From Agrypnia vestita (lineage: Eukaryota > Arthropoda > Insecta > Trichoptera > Phryganeidae): a stretch of 64,000 bases of DNA. The notes under the pieces are model-generated. The model was not told the origin of the DNA, did no database searches, and worked only from the letters and a program-made list of their open reading frames with translations. Shown piece after piece: positions 32,586-43,519 of this stretch (within the stretch, counting starts at the first letter, position 1; every line of letters begins with the position of its first letter). The stretch lies in assembly GCA_016648135.1 (NCBI GenBank), contig JADDOH010007983.1:62001-126000 (forward strand), in the 5' to 3' direction. The translations under genes and the position numbers were made by a program.

Positions 32586-32666
32586 CAGAAATGTCAAGAC
32601 AACTGTCAGAAATGTCAAGACATCTGTCAGTAATGTCAAGACATCTGTCAGAAATGTCAAGACATC
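32586..32666. repeat. 21-bp tandem repeat, about 3.9 units
   Basis: The unit is CAGAAATGTCAAGACATCTG plus T, with one or two substitutions in units 1 and 3. It lies next to a family D SINE and is open in several frames only because 21 is divisible by three. Confidence 0.9.
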
Positions 32667-32700
32667 AAATAATTCATCATTATATTGGTTTTTATTAAAT

Positions 32701-33060
32701 ACTAGCTGTAATCCGTCAAAAAGGACGTAACATTGGTTCACGTCTTTGCCCTTAAGCCTTGTCTTAAGCCCTAGTGTATATTTATAATATATTTTTGAGG
32801 TCCGCGGGGAGGCGGCCGTACCAACATGCGTCGAGCGGCCGGTTCGGGTTTGCTAGTCCGGGGTTCAAGCCTCGTCTCCGGTCGTTTAATTTGTTTTTTA
32901 ATTTGTTCGTGAATTCTAACGAAATTACGGACATTACACGAAATTACGGGGACAGACAGACAGACAGACGGATGGACGAACGGACGGGCGAACAGACGGT
33001 CGGACATACGGATAGACAACGAAATTATTGTTTCATTTGGACACTTTGGATGAATAAATT
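32701..33060 (+). mobile_element. SINE-like element, family D copy 2
   Basis: ACTAGCTGTAATCCGTCAAA start, GAGGCGGCCGTACCAACATG, B-box-like GGGGTTCAAGCCT near 32860, then GAAATTACGGACATTACACG and a GACA/GACG repeat tail. It matches 2157-2395. Confidence 0.6.
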
Positions 33061-34299
33061 AGTATATGTTTAAATTAGTATATGAATACCTGTTCTGTAG
33101 ATTCACTACGTCAGAATTGACCAAGTGTACAATGCTATATACATATTAGCTGTTAAAACAGGATTTTTATGATAGAGCAAACCAATGAGAATAGACCTGA
33201 ATTACAGCCCAATGAGAATGTCGCCAATTTTCACCGCCGTTTAATACTATTTTGCCGCCTTTTAAAAAAGCTAACTTCTCCACGTAATAAAAAAAAATGG
33301 AAAACTCACTAGTCGTAAGTATTTCAATGGAAACTATATTCAGAAATTATTTTTTCCAAAAAACGGCATTTTAGGTGGTTTTGTACCATATTTCTCAAAC
33401 GATCGTTGTTCATACATCATACACCAAAATTTTAGATTTAATAACATATTTGTTTAACTCGAACAAATTGCAGAAGTTGTAATAATTTCGTTAATTAAAA
33501 TGTACTTTTTTTTTGGCTTTACAGTTCGGTAAATGAGCGTTGCTGTGATTGATGAATAGAATCCCGCACACAAAATTTCGACATTTTTGTGAAAAAGATT
33601 GATTACTTAACTCAAAAACTGGCACTTCACCAGTTAATATGCGTGGCTAGACCTGAAGGGTTATAAATTGTTCATTTCTAGACTATACTTTAAATTAATC
33701 GATCATAAGAAGTGAAGTATAATAACTTCCCAGAAAACCAATCCACGCTTGACGCCCATTTCCAATCTGATGAAAATTTAATTTTTTTTTTTTGCAAGTT
33801 TGTAAAATTATCATATATACATATGAACCATTCACCGATTTAAAAATAAATATTTTATTTTTAAAATAAATAGGCGTATCCTTTCTTAAAAGGCTGTTAT
33901 AATAAAAATATACAAAGGACTTCCTTTGCACATTTCCGTTTTAAATAGACACCCTAAATTATTTTTTTTTATTTTGTTATTCCCCTTTTTTGATTATGGT
34001 CTGAATATAATATTAAAATGCTTGTAATTCTGCATAAATATTAGAATATATTTATCTATCTGTCTGTGTATTCGTACGAACGACAAGCAAGGTGCTAAGA
34101 GCACAGCAAAGGATATCTACACTACTCTATATTATCACAATATAGGATAACTCACACTAAGGATCGGTTGTTTTATCAGTAGTGATTGCAAAAGTTAAAA
34201 ATAAATCATAGATTTTTATATAATCCACCAATCAAACACATTCTCACATTTTTTTTTTGTTTTTTCTTAAGATTTTTTTTTTAATAGAGATACGAAGAC
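33061..34299. other. AT-rich, nothing recognised
   Basis: No gene, RNA or repeat family identified. Confidence 0.3.
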
Positions 34300-34450
34300 G
34301 GAATACATCAATATTCTTACTATTTTCAAACTAAGCTAAACGCTTGTGCTATGGAAATAGGACTAACTTGCCAGTCTGGGGTGAAGTTCGAACCCGCGAC
34401 CTTTGGATCGCGAGGCGAGTGTCCTAACCACAAGACCAACAGGCTACAAC
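34300..34450 (-). mobile_element. tRNA-derived SINE, family S copy 2
   Basis: Minus strand: GCCTGTTGGTCTTGTGGTTA (A box), CTCGCCTCGCGATCC in the anticodon-arm position, B box GGTTCGAAC (+ 34387-34395), then a tail with AGCACAAGCGTTTAGCTTAG. The head is tRNA-like, but the anticodon arm does not pair fully, and the tail identical in kind to 2100-2156 marks a SINE. Confidence 0.7.
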
Positions 34451-34835
34451 AAGTTTATTACTACTATTTATCAAACAACCAGCCCTAAGGTATCATTTCA
34501 CCGTAGATAATATGGAAACATTTATCTATATCAGTGGGTGCTGGGTTTGAGGGAGGGGTGGGAGGGGGGGGGGGATGTAGGGGGAATAATTCTAAAGAAT
34601 GTTATTGAAAATATTGTAGATTGTTTTAGGAGGAATTTATTGAAATTTATAGATTTTATTTTTTAAGATTTTTTAAATCCCGGGACTCTTAATTAAAATT
34701 AAATTTTGTTTGTCATTATGTCGTTGGATCTGATGTCACGTGGATTTTTTATTCGACGACAAAATGAATACTTACAGGAATATCGCATGGTAAACCGACT
34801 TGGAGGCGGAATACTATCCTTCTGACATCATCATA
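34451..34835. other. Unassigned
   Basis: A G-run near 34560-34575 is low complexity. Nothing else seen. Confidence 0.3.
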
Positions 34836-35343
34836 TACAGGGTTATTTGTAAAACATTAATAACCTCGCAGGACTATATTCCTGCCTTGATTACGTGTCG
34901 AAAATGTTCAAGCTATTATGACCTAATATCAATAGTTAAGGAGATATGCGACATCAAAGTTTGATTATTTTTTTCAATATTTCTGACTCATTTTTTGTAA
35001 AACGTTGGACTATCATTACAGTAACTCATATCGATTACGAAAAATTCATTAGTTTCAATACAAGTTAAATAAAATGATAAAAACCCTGAATTTTTATTTT
35101 ATTTTTTTATTTGACTTGTATTAAAGGGAATGAATTTTTCATATTCGATATAAATTACTGTAATGATAGTTCAACGTTGTACAAAAAATAAATCAGAAAT
35201 ATTGAAAAAAAAATGAAAACTTTGATGTCGCATATCTCCTTAACTATTGATAATAGGTCATAATAGCTTGAACATTTTCGACTCATAATCAAGGCAGGAA
35301 TATATTCCTGCATGGTTATTAATGTTTTCCAAATAACCCTGTA
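34836..35343. mobile_element. Family A foldback element, full copy 2
   Basis: TACAGGGTTATTTGTAAAAC to AAATAACCCTGTA, with the inverted arms and a central AAAACCCTGAATTTTTATTT. It closely matches the copy at 8156. Flanks ATCATA and TATCAC are compatible with a TA target. Confidence 0.8.
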
Positions 35344-35888
35344 TATCACAAACAAATACAATCCATACCTACGTATCTATATATCTCCTTCACTTTGCAG
35401 TCAATCAACGGGATTGTGATATTCATGTGCCTCTTCTGTGATGTCACTATGCGACATGTTTTGTAATATTAAACAATAAGGGAGATTAAATTTAATAATG
35501 ATCATTAACATTATTGGCCTCGGATGGAATGGACCAGTCCAAATCCGGTGATTTACAGAGCCGTTCGGCTTCAATTATTTTAAACAATGGGCATTTAATG
35601 CACGCAGATGAATCAGAAAATTAGACACATCAAAATAAAATTAAAGAGTGAGGCTTGCAAATGACTTCAAAAAATGAAATTAAAAATCTATAGTAGTTAT
35701 TCACAATTATTACGCGCTGTATTTGTAATGTCAAAATATGCTTAAAAGGATAATAATAATTGTTGGCAAATAAAGATGAATGACATTGTAAGCATTGGAA
35801 ATTTATTAAAAAAATACGATAAGATATAATCAAGATTTATCTTTTTAGAACTATAAAAAGTAACCCATAAAAACCAAGTTTTTACAAT
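35344..35888. other. Unassigned
   Basis: AT-rich; no gene or repeat named. Confidence 0.3.
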
Positions 35889-36242
35889 ACTCCCTTTCTC
35901 ATTTTCGGGTTTCGCGGCTACCATATGCGTTGAAATATCCATACAACTTGTATGAAAAAAACATTAAAAATTTGAAAAATCCAAAATTATACTATAATTA
36001 TTAAATTTTTTTTATAAAAATTTGATAGATCTTCTTGATCGTCGCCACGAGTCTGCTTGCAAAGTTTCAGCTCGATTGGATAACGGGAAAAGAGTTAAAA
36101 ATCGATCCAAGTTTTTTCGAGTCTGCTTGCAAAGTTTCAGCTTGATTGGATCACGGGAAAATGGTTAAAAATCTATCCAAGTTTTTTCGACGGCAAGCCG
36201 GCAAGCAAGCAAGCAGACGCCACGAGTTAATATAAAGTGAGT
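35889..36242 (+). mobile_element. Family B MITE copy 5 with internal 70-bp duplication
   Basis: ACTCCCTTTCTCATT to AAAGTGAGT. The segment starting GAGTCTGCTTGCAAAGTTTC is present twice in tandem, at 36049 and 36119, with a few differences. A GCAAGCAAGCAAGC run follows. Confidence 0.7.
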
Positions 36243-36289
36243 AAAAAGCAATTACTTACATTATTACAATCACAATTACCTACTAAAAA

Positions 36290-36470
36290 AAATCTGGTTC
36301 ATGTTTATGCAAAGCTTTCAAGTTTTTATTTAACTTAAATTAAAGTGAATGAATTTTTAATATTTGATATAAAATAATTCATCGTAACAATAGACCAACG
36401 TTTTATAGAAAATAAGTCGATTGATATTAGGACATTGTCGCTTGAATATTTTCGACTATAATTTAGTCAA
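36290..36470 (+). mobile_element. Family A foldback, worn right half
   Basis: AATGAATTTTTAATATTTGA, CAACGTTTTATAGAAAATAA and ATATTAGGACATTG align with the right arm of the full copies. The terminal AACCCTG end is lost. Confidence 0.45.
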
Positions 36471-36499
36471 AATCTACCTGTAAATTATGGAAGACTAGC

Positions 36500-36958
36500 T
36501 CTGTTTATATGTTCGTATGGTTCGGTATTATATTTTTGCCATTCTCTGATATGGAGTGGAGGCATGGACACTTAACCAAGAACTAATCCGCAAAGTCGAG
36601 GCTTTTGAGATGTGGCTCTATAGACGCATATTAAATGTTTCCTGGGTCGACACAGTGACGAATATTGAAGTCCTCCGGCGTATGGAAAATGACAGAGAAA
36701 TGCTGCGGACAATCAAGACATAAAAGCTGGAGTAACTCGGACATATTATGAGAGGATCAAAATATAGTCTAAAGAAGACGTCGCATCTCATGCCTGCGTA
36801 ACTTAAGGGACTATTACGAGTGTAACTCGACTGATTTGTTCCATGCCGCGGTAAATAAAGTCACATTCGATAGAATGATCGCCGACCTCCGATATGAGAT
36901 GGAACTGTGGAGATGGATGAGCCCTCCGGTTTAGGATGAGTTGAAGCGGTGTTGATGA
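36500..36958 (+). mobile_element. Non-LTR element C-terminal remnant (RTE-like)
   Basis: The + frames read EAWTLNQELIRKVEAFEMWL, YRRILNVSWVDTVTNIEVLR and LGHIMRGSKYSL, then, after frameshifts, YYECNSTDLFHAAVNKVTF. This is the usual C-terminal block of RTE-like insect LINE proteins. Stops and frameshifts show it is dead. It ends in a TGATGATG stretch. Confidence 0.7.
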
Positions 36959-37438
36959 TGTAGAGTCACGTTGGTTTTACAGAATTTATTGAATTGCAAA
37001 GGCAAAAGTTATAAAGAATACAATAGGTACAAAGGTTACAAGTGAAAGCGTGACGTTCTAAGGTACGACGGCGAGGGCTTCCGCTATACGAGCCGTTCAC
37101 TGGAGAAGTGAGATAGTCTGATCTGGAGACTACCGTTTTTATAGTTGTCGTGAACAAAGGACTCGCTGTATTATGACTTCGTCTTACTCGGCCGCTCGTG
37201 TGGGTACTATTTAGTCAGGTCAGCAAGGTGAGTTGTCTCGCTTTTCATGCCCTCTGCTATACGCGCCTGTGTACTCGGTCATTGGTCCGGCTTACATTGT
37301 CGCCCGTTTTACGGATTTTTACGTTTTGATTTCGACCTTTGCTTTGGGGCGATAGCCTGCCGTGCTTGACTGTCGGCGTATGCTGTGCCTCCTTACACGT
37401 GTATACGTACGCGTCTTTGGTCACCACGGAACCATAAG
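36959..37438 (-). mobile_element. Candidate solo LTR
   Basis: On the minus strand: TATA-like CTATAAAAACGG (near + 37132-37143), a GC-rich leader, AATAAATTCTG near + 36982 and a CTCTACA end. The 5' boundary is guessed at TGGTTCCGTGG. No target duplication was found. It sits exactly at the 3' end of a LINE remnant. Another kind of repeat is possible. Confidence 0.35.
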
Positions 37439-37524
37439 AAGAAGAAGCTTTTTTACACCCTGTGTTTGGGTTACCATTTCTGGATGGTATCCCGTTAAAT
37501 TGATTGATCGTTATATGTGAGAGA

Positions 37525-37850
37525 AAGTTTCAATTTTGAACTAGAGTTCCTCTTTATTCTATGACAAGAGCATGCCACTAATAAACATGTGTGTTTGATT
37601 AAACCCCAGAACTGTTTTGATTTCTTGGTTCACTTGAATTTTTTATTTCAGTATGCAAAATTTCAATTTTGAACTAAAGTTCCTCTCCATTCTATGACAA
37701 GAGCATGCCACTAATAAGCATGTGTGTTTGATTGTTAGCTCATTTATGAGTATGCTTAAAATAAGCATGGTAATAATGAGCAAGTGTGTACATTTGTTAG
37801 AGCATACTGGCTTTGAGCATGCTCAAAGCTAGCATGTGTATCAGTACCTT
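37525..37850. mobile_element. Family E element copy 2, with internal duplication
   Basis: TTCTATGACAAGAGCATGCC occurs twice (about 37557 and 37693), followed by TAAGCATG/GAGCATGCTC palindromes and the inverted end GCATGTGTATCAGTACCTTT. The left end is unclear. Confidence 0.6.
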
Positions 37851-38398
37851 TAATCCGCCACTGGATACTGCAGACGCCGCCGCCATTATTTGCGGATCGT
37901 GCGAAGGGAAAATTGGCATAAATATTAGATCGCCCCGCCCGGGACGGCACAGACAGTTAAACGAGCGCGAGCCCCGCGGATAGCTAGAGCCTTGAATCAA
38001 TAGCGTTACCAGTTTATTCATTACGTATCATTGCTGGAAGTTGATACACGAAGCCATATTTACGATGCCGCATTTTCGACGCGTCTTTAAAATGTCAACC
38101 GCATTGGGGGTAATCAGACAGTCGTTGAAAGGAAATGGCCCTTTTCAAGATGCACAAACTTGAGTTCAAATAAAATCAAGACTAAATAAAATTAATGAAT
38201 AATATCTGTTGTATCAAATGTGGGTCCAAATAAAATTGAATTAATCGGTTAATTCTGGCGTCCATCTAGCGGTAGCATTGCAAAGTAATTTGAACTCCCG
38301 TACCAAAAAAGTGAATTTCTCTAAAATTGACAAAAATAAGAATTAATTAATAAAGTGAGAATTACATATAAGGTCGATATATTCACGGAAATATACAA
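37851..38398. other. Unassigned, with a LINE scrap
   Basis: 38139-38164 (TTTTCAAGATGCACAAACTT) is identical in kind to part of the LINE remnant at 14.64 kb. The rest, GC-richer at 37860-38000, is not recognised. Confidence 0.35.
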
Positions 38399-38814
38399 GG
38401 CTCCTATAGCTTAGTGGTTAGAGCACCGGCCCCGGAAAGGAGGTGGCCCGGGTTCGAATCCCGGTAGTAGCCAAATATTATGTTTTATTTTCTGTATGTC
38501 TTTGTAATTGGTTAATTAATTTGGTTTTAAAAATCCTATAAAAAACCTATAGAATCTGATCAAAACAATACTAGCTAATGTTTTCCACTCCTAGTGTGCA
38601 CTCCGCGAAAACACCTAATTCTTTCAGGCACTCCCCAATATTATAGTATTAAACTTTAATTCCATTTCTTGCATGCCACCTAGTGAATAAGTAATAGTAA
38701 ATAAGTTTTTTAGCAGTAAATTGTTTTGTAAGATAATTTTCTGTGTAAAGCGCCCTTGAGGTGAGTATTCGCGAAAGCGGCGCTATATAAATTATCCAAA
38801 TATTATTATTATTA
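38399..38814 (+). mobile_element. tRNA-derived SINE with LINE-like tail
   Basis: The head (38399-38473) has a perfect A box TAGCTTAGTGG and B box GGTTCGAATCC, and a 7-bp acceptor stem with one mismatch. The anticodon region CCGGCCCCGGAAAGGAGG has no loop T33, so it is not a usable tRNA. A body with TTTCTGTATGTCTTTGTAAT follows, then GCGCCCTTGAGGTGAG and the tail GGCGCTATATAAAT with ATT repeats, a tail type known from L2-like LINEs and their SINEs. Confidence 0.75.
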
Positions 38815-39454
38815 ATGCTTCTCCTATTTTACTTGTTTGTGGGCATCAAATTTGTTTCTTGAATCTGTATGAAAGACGTACTGAACTATTTTTTTTCCTA
38901 TTGAAGCCGTATTACATTCGTCCCATCTCAACGTCTGCTAGTTTTATGTATTGGCAGGTAAATCGCCCAGAAAATAATTCTACAGGTAACACCCGTTCAC
39001 CGATCATAACCAAATTTTGCTGGATCACACTTAAAAACTTGCATAAAATATAGGCCCCCCTCCGACCATCATACTCCTTTCTCTCTCTCCTTTCTCTTTT
39101 CTCCTTTCCATATAATTGTCAGCCGTTTCAAATTAAATTGAGTGACATTCGTCGCAAATTAGGCGGCCCAATGTAGCCCAGTGGGCAAGACACTGACTTC
39201 GATTCCCGGTGATGTCACAATTAATCTATGTGATTTACTCAAGCCTGGGTGTTTTGTGATGTGTTTCGCTTTCGTAATTTGGCCTCTTGGCCTATTGAAG
39301 CTTAAAATTAAAAAATAATAAAAATAAAATAATACATATTTTTTGCATAATTACTCTTTAGGACCCTGCGTGAAATACATGCATCATCCCCCTTCCCCTG
39401 ACCACCTTACCCCTACCCATAAAGGTTTTCGAATAGAAAGTATTCCTTACACTT
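38815..39454. other. Unassigned, with a tRNA-like scrap
   Basis: 39171-39225 reads like a shortened tRNA head (TAGCCCAGTGGGCAAGACAC, GACTTCGATTCCCGG) followed by AAGCCTGGGTGTTTTGTGAT, a tail also seen at about 24569. Probably another SINE fragment. Confidence 0.35.
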
Positions 39455-39745
39455 TGGGTGAAATATCAAGAGTTAAGGAGATACAAAGTTACAATTTCTT
39501 TCAATATTTCTGACCTATCTTTATTCGCTTTAATACAAGTCAAATAAAATAATAAAAACCTTGCAAAAAAATCAGGTACAAATTTCCGGACACCTTTGAT
39601 CATTTTGTTTGGCTTGTATGAAAGCGAATGAATTTTTCGGTGTAGATTACTTTCATGGTAGTCTAACCTTTTTCAAAATACAAGTCAAAAATATTGAAAA
39701 AAAAAATTATGTCGTTTATCTCATTCTATTGACATTTCACCCAAA
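39455..39745. mobile_element. Family A foldback, old divergent copy
   Basis: The centre is recognisable: TTTCAATATTTCTGACCTAT, TTAATACAAGTCAAATAAAA and the mirrored TATGAAAGCGAATGAATTTT. Both terminal segments are lost or unrelated. Confidence 0.5.
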
Positions 39746-40133
39746 GCGTAAAGAATATTTTCTAATCAAAATTCAATGAAGAAGTCGTCCGCGAAGTTTT
39801 TGCTACTAGCTACGAGATATTGTATATTGAATGCCTTCCTTTCCCCCGATACAAATGAATATTAAATTGTATCGAATGCCACACACTTCACATTTTGCAC
39901 AGTTTTACTTTAGGATACTTCGCCCTCCGATGGCCGGCATTTTCAAACATCATCTTAATTAGAACCTACGCAAAACAATGGCCACTCGTCACCCGAAACC
40001 ATACCTTAAATCATAACTCAATCTGATTCCGTCGGGCATAACACACTTGAATATTATTACTATGAAGTAATATTACAAGGTAAGAGTAAAAAAAGTAATC
40101 CATAAAAACCAAGTCTTTATTATACTCCCTTTC
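39746..40133. other. Unassigned
   Basis: Contains CTTTAGGATACTTCGCCCTC, similar to a segment near 39357, so an old repeat is likely. No gene seen. Confidence 0.3.
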
Positions 40134-40640
40134 TTTGTAAAATATAACAACAATTAAAGACGAATTAAAACATACAACATAACACTAAACTTACAGTAAT
40201 TTAATATATTTCTAAAATGTCAGATGTTTTGAGCTTTGATAAGACACTTCATGCTTTGAAGATTAAATTCTAAAAACATTTGTCAGTCAATTTAGATTTT
40301 CGACATTCGTAATGAAGTACCTATTATGCATACCGACGGAGTAATTCAAATTTAGAAAATATTCCGCGACGTTATCGGGCCGCCGTAATCAAACTTTTCT
40401 TATGATTCCAATTTGAAAAAACCAACAAATTTCTAAAAATCCGAAATTATACTTTAATTATTAATTTTTAAACTAAAAAATGATAGTTAATCTTGATCGT
40501 CACTACGAGTCTACTTGCCAAGTTTCAGCTCGATTAGATCACGGGAAAAGGGTCAAAAATCGATCCAAAGTTTTTGTTGACGGCAAGCCGGCAAGCAAGC
40601 AAGCAAGCAAGCAGACGCCACGAGTTAATATAAAGGGAGT
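40134..40640 (+). mobile_element. Family B MITE copy 6, full length
   Basis: ACTCCCTTTCTTTG to TAAAGGGAGT with all internal blocks, and a GCAAGC repeat of five to six units. It closely matches copy 4 in reverse orientation. Confidence 0.78.
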
Positions 40641-40972
40641 AAATATAATAAATCCGATATAAAAATCAAAATGCGAAAAAAGAATTTTCAATTCGTAAAT
40701 CCAGCTAGGCAATTTATCGCGTTGAATATGAAATCGATCAATCACGAACTATTATTGCTGTTTTCAGCGACTGCCGCACTATTTCCACTGTGTTTGTGAT
40801 TTATTGGCCATTGACAGAGCTCAATTATGATTTATAATGGATACCCATGCCCGTATAATAGATTACCCGAGTGTTTTAGTAAAAAACAAAAAAATATAAA
40901 AAGTCGATTGCAAAAATTGGAAAAATATGTGAATCAATCAAAAAAGTCGAAAAATTGACGTAAATGTATTAT
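40641..40972. other. Unassigned AT-rich stretch
   Basis: Nothing recognised. Confidence 0.3.
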
Positions 40973-41122
40973 GTTGCTGTGGCGAAACTGGACACGGTGC
41001 CACTCCCGGATAGAGCGGAGGCCCGTGGTTTGAATCCCGGTAGCAGCTAAAATATTTTTTCGTTGATTTGATTTTTCTGTATGTCTTTCTCTAATTGATT
41101 CATAAATTTGCTTAAAAAGCAC
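40973..41122 (+). mobile_element. tRNA-derived SINE, second copy of the 38.4-kb family
   Basis: The worn head keeps the B-box-like GGTTTGAATCC (41028) and CCGGTAGCAGC. The body TTTTCTGTATGTCTTTCTCT matches TTTTCTGTATGTCTTTGTAA at 38489. The A box is lost and the tail is truncated near 41122. Confidence 0.6.
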
Positions 41123-41174
41123 AGAACTTTGTTAAGAAATTGCAACTACGCAATATAATGTGTTTTCTTTAATA

Positions 41175-41445
41175 TTCTTCTTCTTCTTCTTCATTAGCCT
41201 TCGTCTCTCCACTGCTGGATATAGGCCTCTTCCTTTCATTTCCATCCTTCCTTGTTGTTTGTTAATTGTAGACATTTATTCCCCCCACAGCGGCTATATC
41301 ATCGGCCCATCTCTTTTGAGGTCTTCCGATGCCTCTTTTATTCTCCAAAGTCTCCATTTCAGAACTCTGGGAGGCCACTTGTAGCATCCTGCCTTGCAAT
41401 ATGTCCTGCCCATCGCCATTTTAGCTTCGCTTTTTTATTAAATTA
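41175..41445 (-). mobile_element. Non-LTR element 3' end with GAA tail
   Basis: Minus strand: WAGHIAR, then, across frameshifts, RPQKRWADDI and WRDEG, and a terminal run of GAA. This is the common insect LINE 3' end (compare 26.69 kb). Dead copy, about 270 bp. Confidence 0.7.
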
Positions 41446-41891
41446 TAACACTCTTTAATGTTATAATTTAATAAAAAATAAAATACAAAATAACTAACGC
41501 CCAATTCAGAATAGTTAATGGAATAGTTTCATAATGTTGATAATACTACAGTTTACTAAATGGAATTAAAATATCGATCAAAATTAATAAACGAGTGAAA
41601 TTTTTTTCGAAATCATAGAACACAGTGGCCCCTCCTCATCTGTGACGTCATTTGATCCAGTCGAGATCCTCTCACTACTAAGCGAAAACCAGCGAACAGG
41701 AACCTCGTCATTTAGGTCAAGTGACGTCACACGCTGGACTGTCGCATGAACCGAAATTATTTTTGAAACGCAACTTTAAAGTCCCATAACTTTTTCATTT
41801 GTAGCGATTTTTTATAATTCATGTATAGAAAAATGGAAACATCTTCTTAAACTCTTAAAACACCCCCTAAACATATATTCTATGTAAGATA
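41446..41891. other. Unassigned
   Basis: AATTATAACACTCTTTAATG and TTATAATTTAATAAAAAATA form a short inverted pair near 41438-41480. Nothing else recognised. Confidence 0.3.
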
Positions 41892-42030
41892 TTATTAATT
41901 AGAATAAATTATAGAAGCCTCACAGAGACGAAGCAATTTATATGGAAGTCTTTAAATGGTGGCCCAGAGCTTATGACCTCATGAGCTGGCTTAAGTAATC
42001 ACTTTACACAATGCAACGTTCACATGATCA
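41892..42030. mobile_element. Family C element, left arm only
   Basis: ATTAATTAGAATAAATTATA, AGCCTCACAGAGACGAAGC, then GGCCCAGAGCTTATGACC and TTTACACAATGCAACGTTCA. It matches the left half of the copy at 11155. Confidence 0.6.
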
Positions 42031-42109
42031 ATTTTTTTTTAAGTTGTATATATTTTTAAAGCAGTTTCTTTCAAATATTCGATTGGACAATGCTAGAGTC
42101 GGCTGGGAC

Positions 42110-42310
42110 ACGGCTTCGCCTTTTTATACGAAACACGTTAGTTTTTCGAATCTTCGAGAACATTCTTTATATTTCTAATGATTTCTCGAAATTTCCAGTG
42201 CTTGCGAGAATGCTCCAATCGATTCCAGATTATACCAGACGTTTTTAGATGATTCCAGAGTGTTGTTCTAGAGCGTTTTATATTGTTGTTCAAAATACTA
42301 TTACTACAAG
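42110..42310 (-). mobile_element. Family F element copy 6, promoter half
   Basis: Minus strand: CTCTAGAACAAC, TCTGGAATCGATTGGAGC, the HSE array, AAAAACTAACGTGTTTCG, then the TATA-like CGTATAAAAAGGCGAAGCC (+ 42112-42130). The 3' half is missing; the copy stops near 42085 and borders a family C arm. Confidence 0.6.
42148..42195 (-). promoter_or_regulatory. Perfect heat-shock elements of family F copy 6
   Basis: GAA-TC-TTC-GA-GAA-CA-TTC at 42148-42165 is a perfect four-unit HSE. TTC-TC-GAA-AT-TTC at 42183-42195 is a perfect three-unit HSE. They lie about 20-70 bases upstream of the TATA-like box, the spacing of heat-shock promoters. No gene follows. Confidence 0.7.
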
Positions 42311-42836
42311 GGATTCCGAAATTCAATCCGGATCCTACGTAACATCTCGTTAATTAATAAAATATATTATAAACGTGTACTAGTTTTTTTTTTGGGTTGA
42401 CCACACTACTAACAAAGATGATGTAACTAAAATGCATGAATGGTGTAAAATGGTTCAACGTATTGCTGTCACAAAGCAGACTTCAAGAATCCGACGTTAC
42501 TAAATAATGAACCATTAAAAAAAATCTTTGAATCTTGAAAACGATGGAGTGTAAAAATTTTATATTTCAAATGGTTTCCGTATGCACAATAATAATCGTT
42601 TTATGGCAGTGTTTACGAGGTGTGTTTTGTGGGATAATTAATACAAGATAATTTTATATTATTTTTAACGAGACACTAACAGAATACTAGGTAGACCTCT
42701 TTCCATTTAAGAAAGACAATCAAGGTAGCGTGTGTAAGCCGTGCGTACAACGCACATTGTTCCATAGTGTTGGTGTTTACGGATATATATATATACACCA
42801 AAACAATGAAACAATGTGTCTCGTACGCAAGGGTTA
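42311..42836. other. Unassigned
   Basis: Nothing recognised except a TA run near 42785. Confidence 0.3.
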
Positions 42837-43055
42837 AGGTACAGGTACACGTTTATTTTGAGCATGCTCATTAGCATGACCTAACAACTGTACATACTTG
42901 CTCATTATTAGCATGCGTAAGCATCAAGCTAACAATCAAATACACATGCTTATTAGTGGCATGTCTTAGAATAGAGTCTTGTCATAGAATAGAGAACACT
43001 AGTTCCAAATGGAAACTTTGCAAACTGAAATAGAAAATTCAAGTGAACTACAATA
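42837..43055 (-). mobile_element. Family E element copy 3, reversed
   Basis: AAGGTACAGGTACACG end, GAGCATGCTCATTAGCATG, TACACATGCTTATTAGTGGC and TTCAAGTGAACTA occur in the reverse order of copies 1 and 2. Confidence 0.6.
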
Positions 43056-43519
43056 TCTTTAGTGTTATTGCTTCCATGGTTTTATTCGATAAACATGTGC
43101 GTACATTTCTGACAGTAAATTTCGTTATTTATTTTCTTACTTAATGAGTAAGTAATTATTGAAGTCTGTATATTGAGAAACTGGAAACTGCAACTTCTTA
43201 GCGATTATTGTTGATTTTTACATGAATATAACCATCACAAAAAGTGTATAAAAAACAGCAATCTTGCGCGAAATTGCGCGGCAGACAGGGTACATTCCGC
43301 GTTACGTACGCCCGGCATACGACCGGTTAACTTTGATATTTTAAAATCTTAAATGAACGACGTTTAACAACGTTAAAATACCCTACTCTCATCAAACGCC
43401 AGTGGCTAATTATGGGTTAACCGGCGGCGGCGGGCATCGCGGGTGCAACTGGAATACTTACATAATATGTAAGGACACGTTTTAGTGATATAGCGATATG
43501 AATACTAACTAAATAACTA
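43056..43519. other. Unassigned
   Basis: A GC-richer patch at 43255-43330 and 43420-43450; no frame or repeat recognised. Confidence 0.3.

Noticed and set aside
32586..32666. CRISPR-like array
   Set aside because: Units are contiguous with no spacers, and this is an animal genome.
32559..32741. Repetitive minus-strand protein (LTFLTDV repeats)
   Set aside because: It is produced by the 21-bp tandem repeat, whose unit length is a multiple of three.
34372..34445. A functional tRNA gene on the minus strand
   Set aside because: The anticodon arm does not pair fully, and the attached tail is repeated at 2.1 and 57.0 kb, as expected for a SINE.
38399..38473. A functional tRNA gene
   Set aside because: The boxes are perfect, but there is no T33, no paired anticodon arm and one acceptor mismatch, and a SINE body and tail follow.
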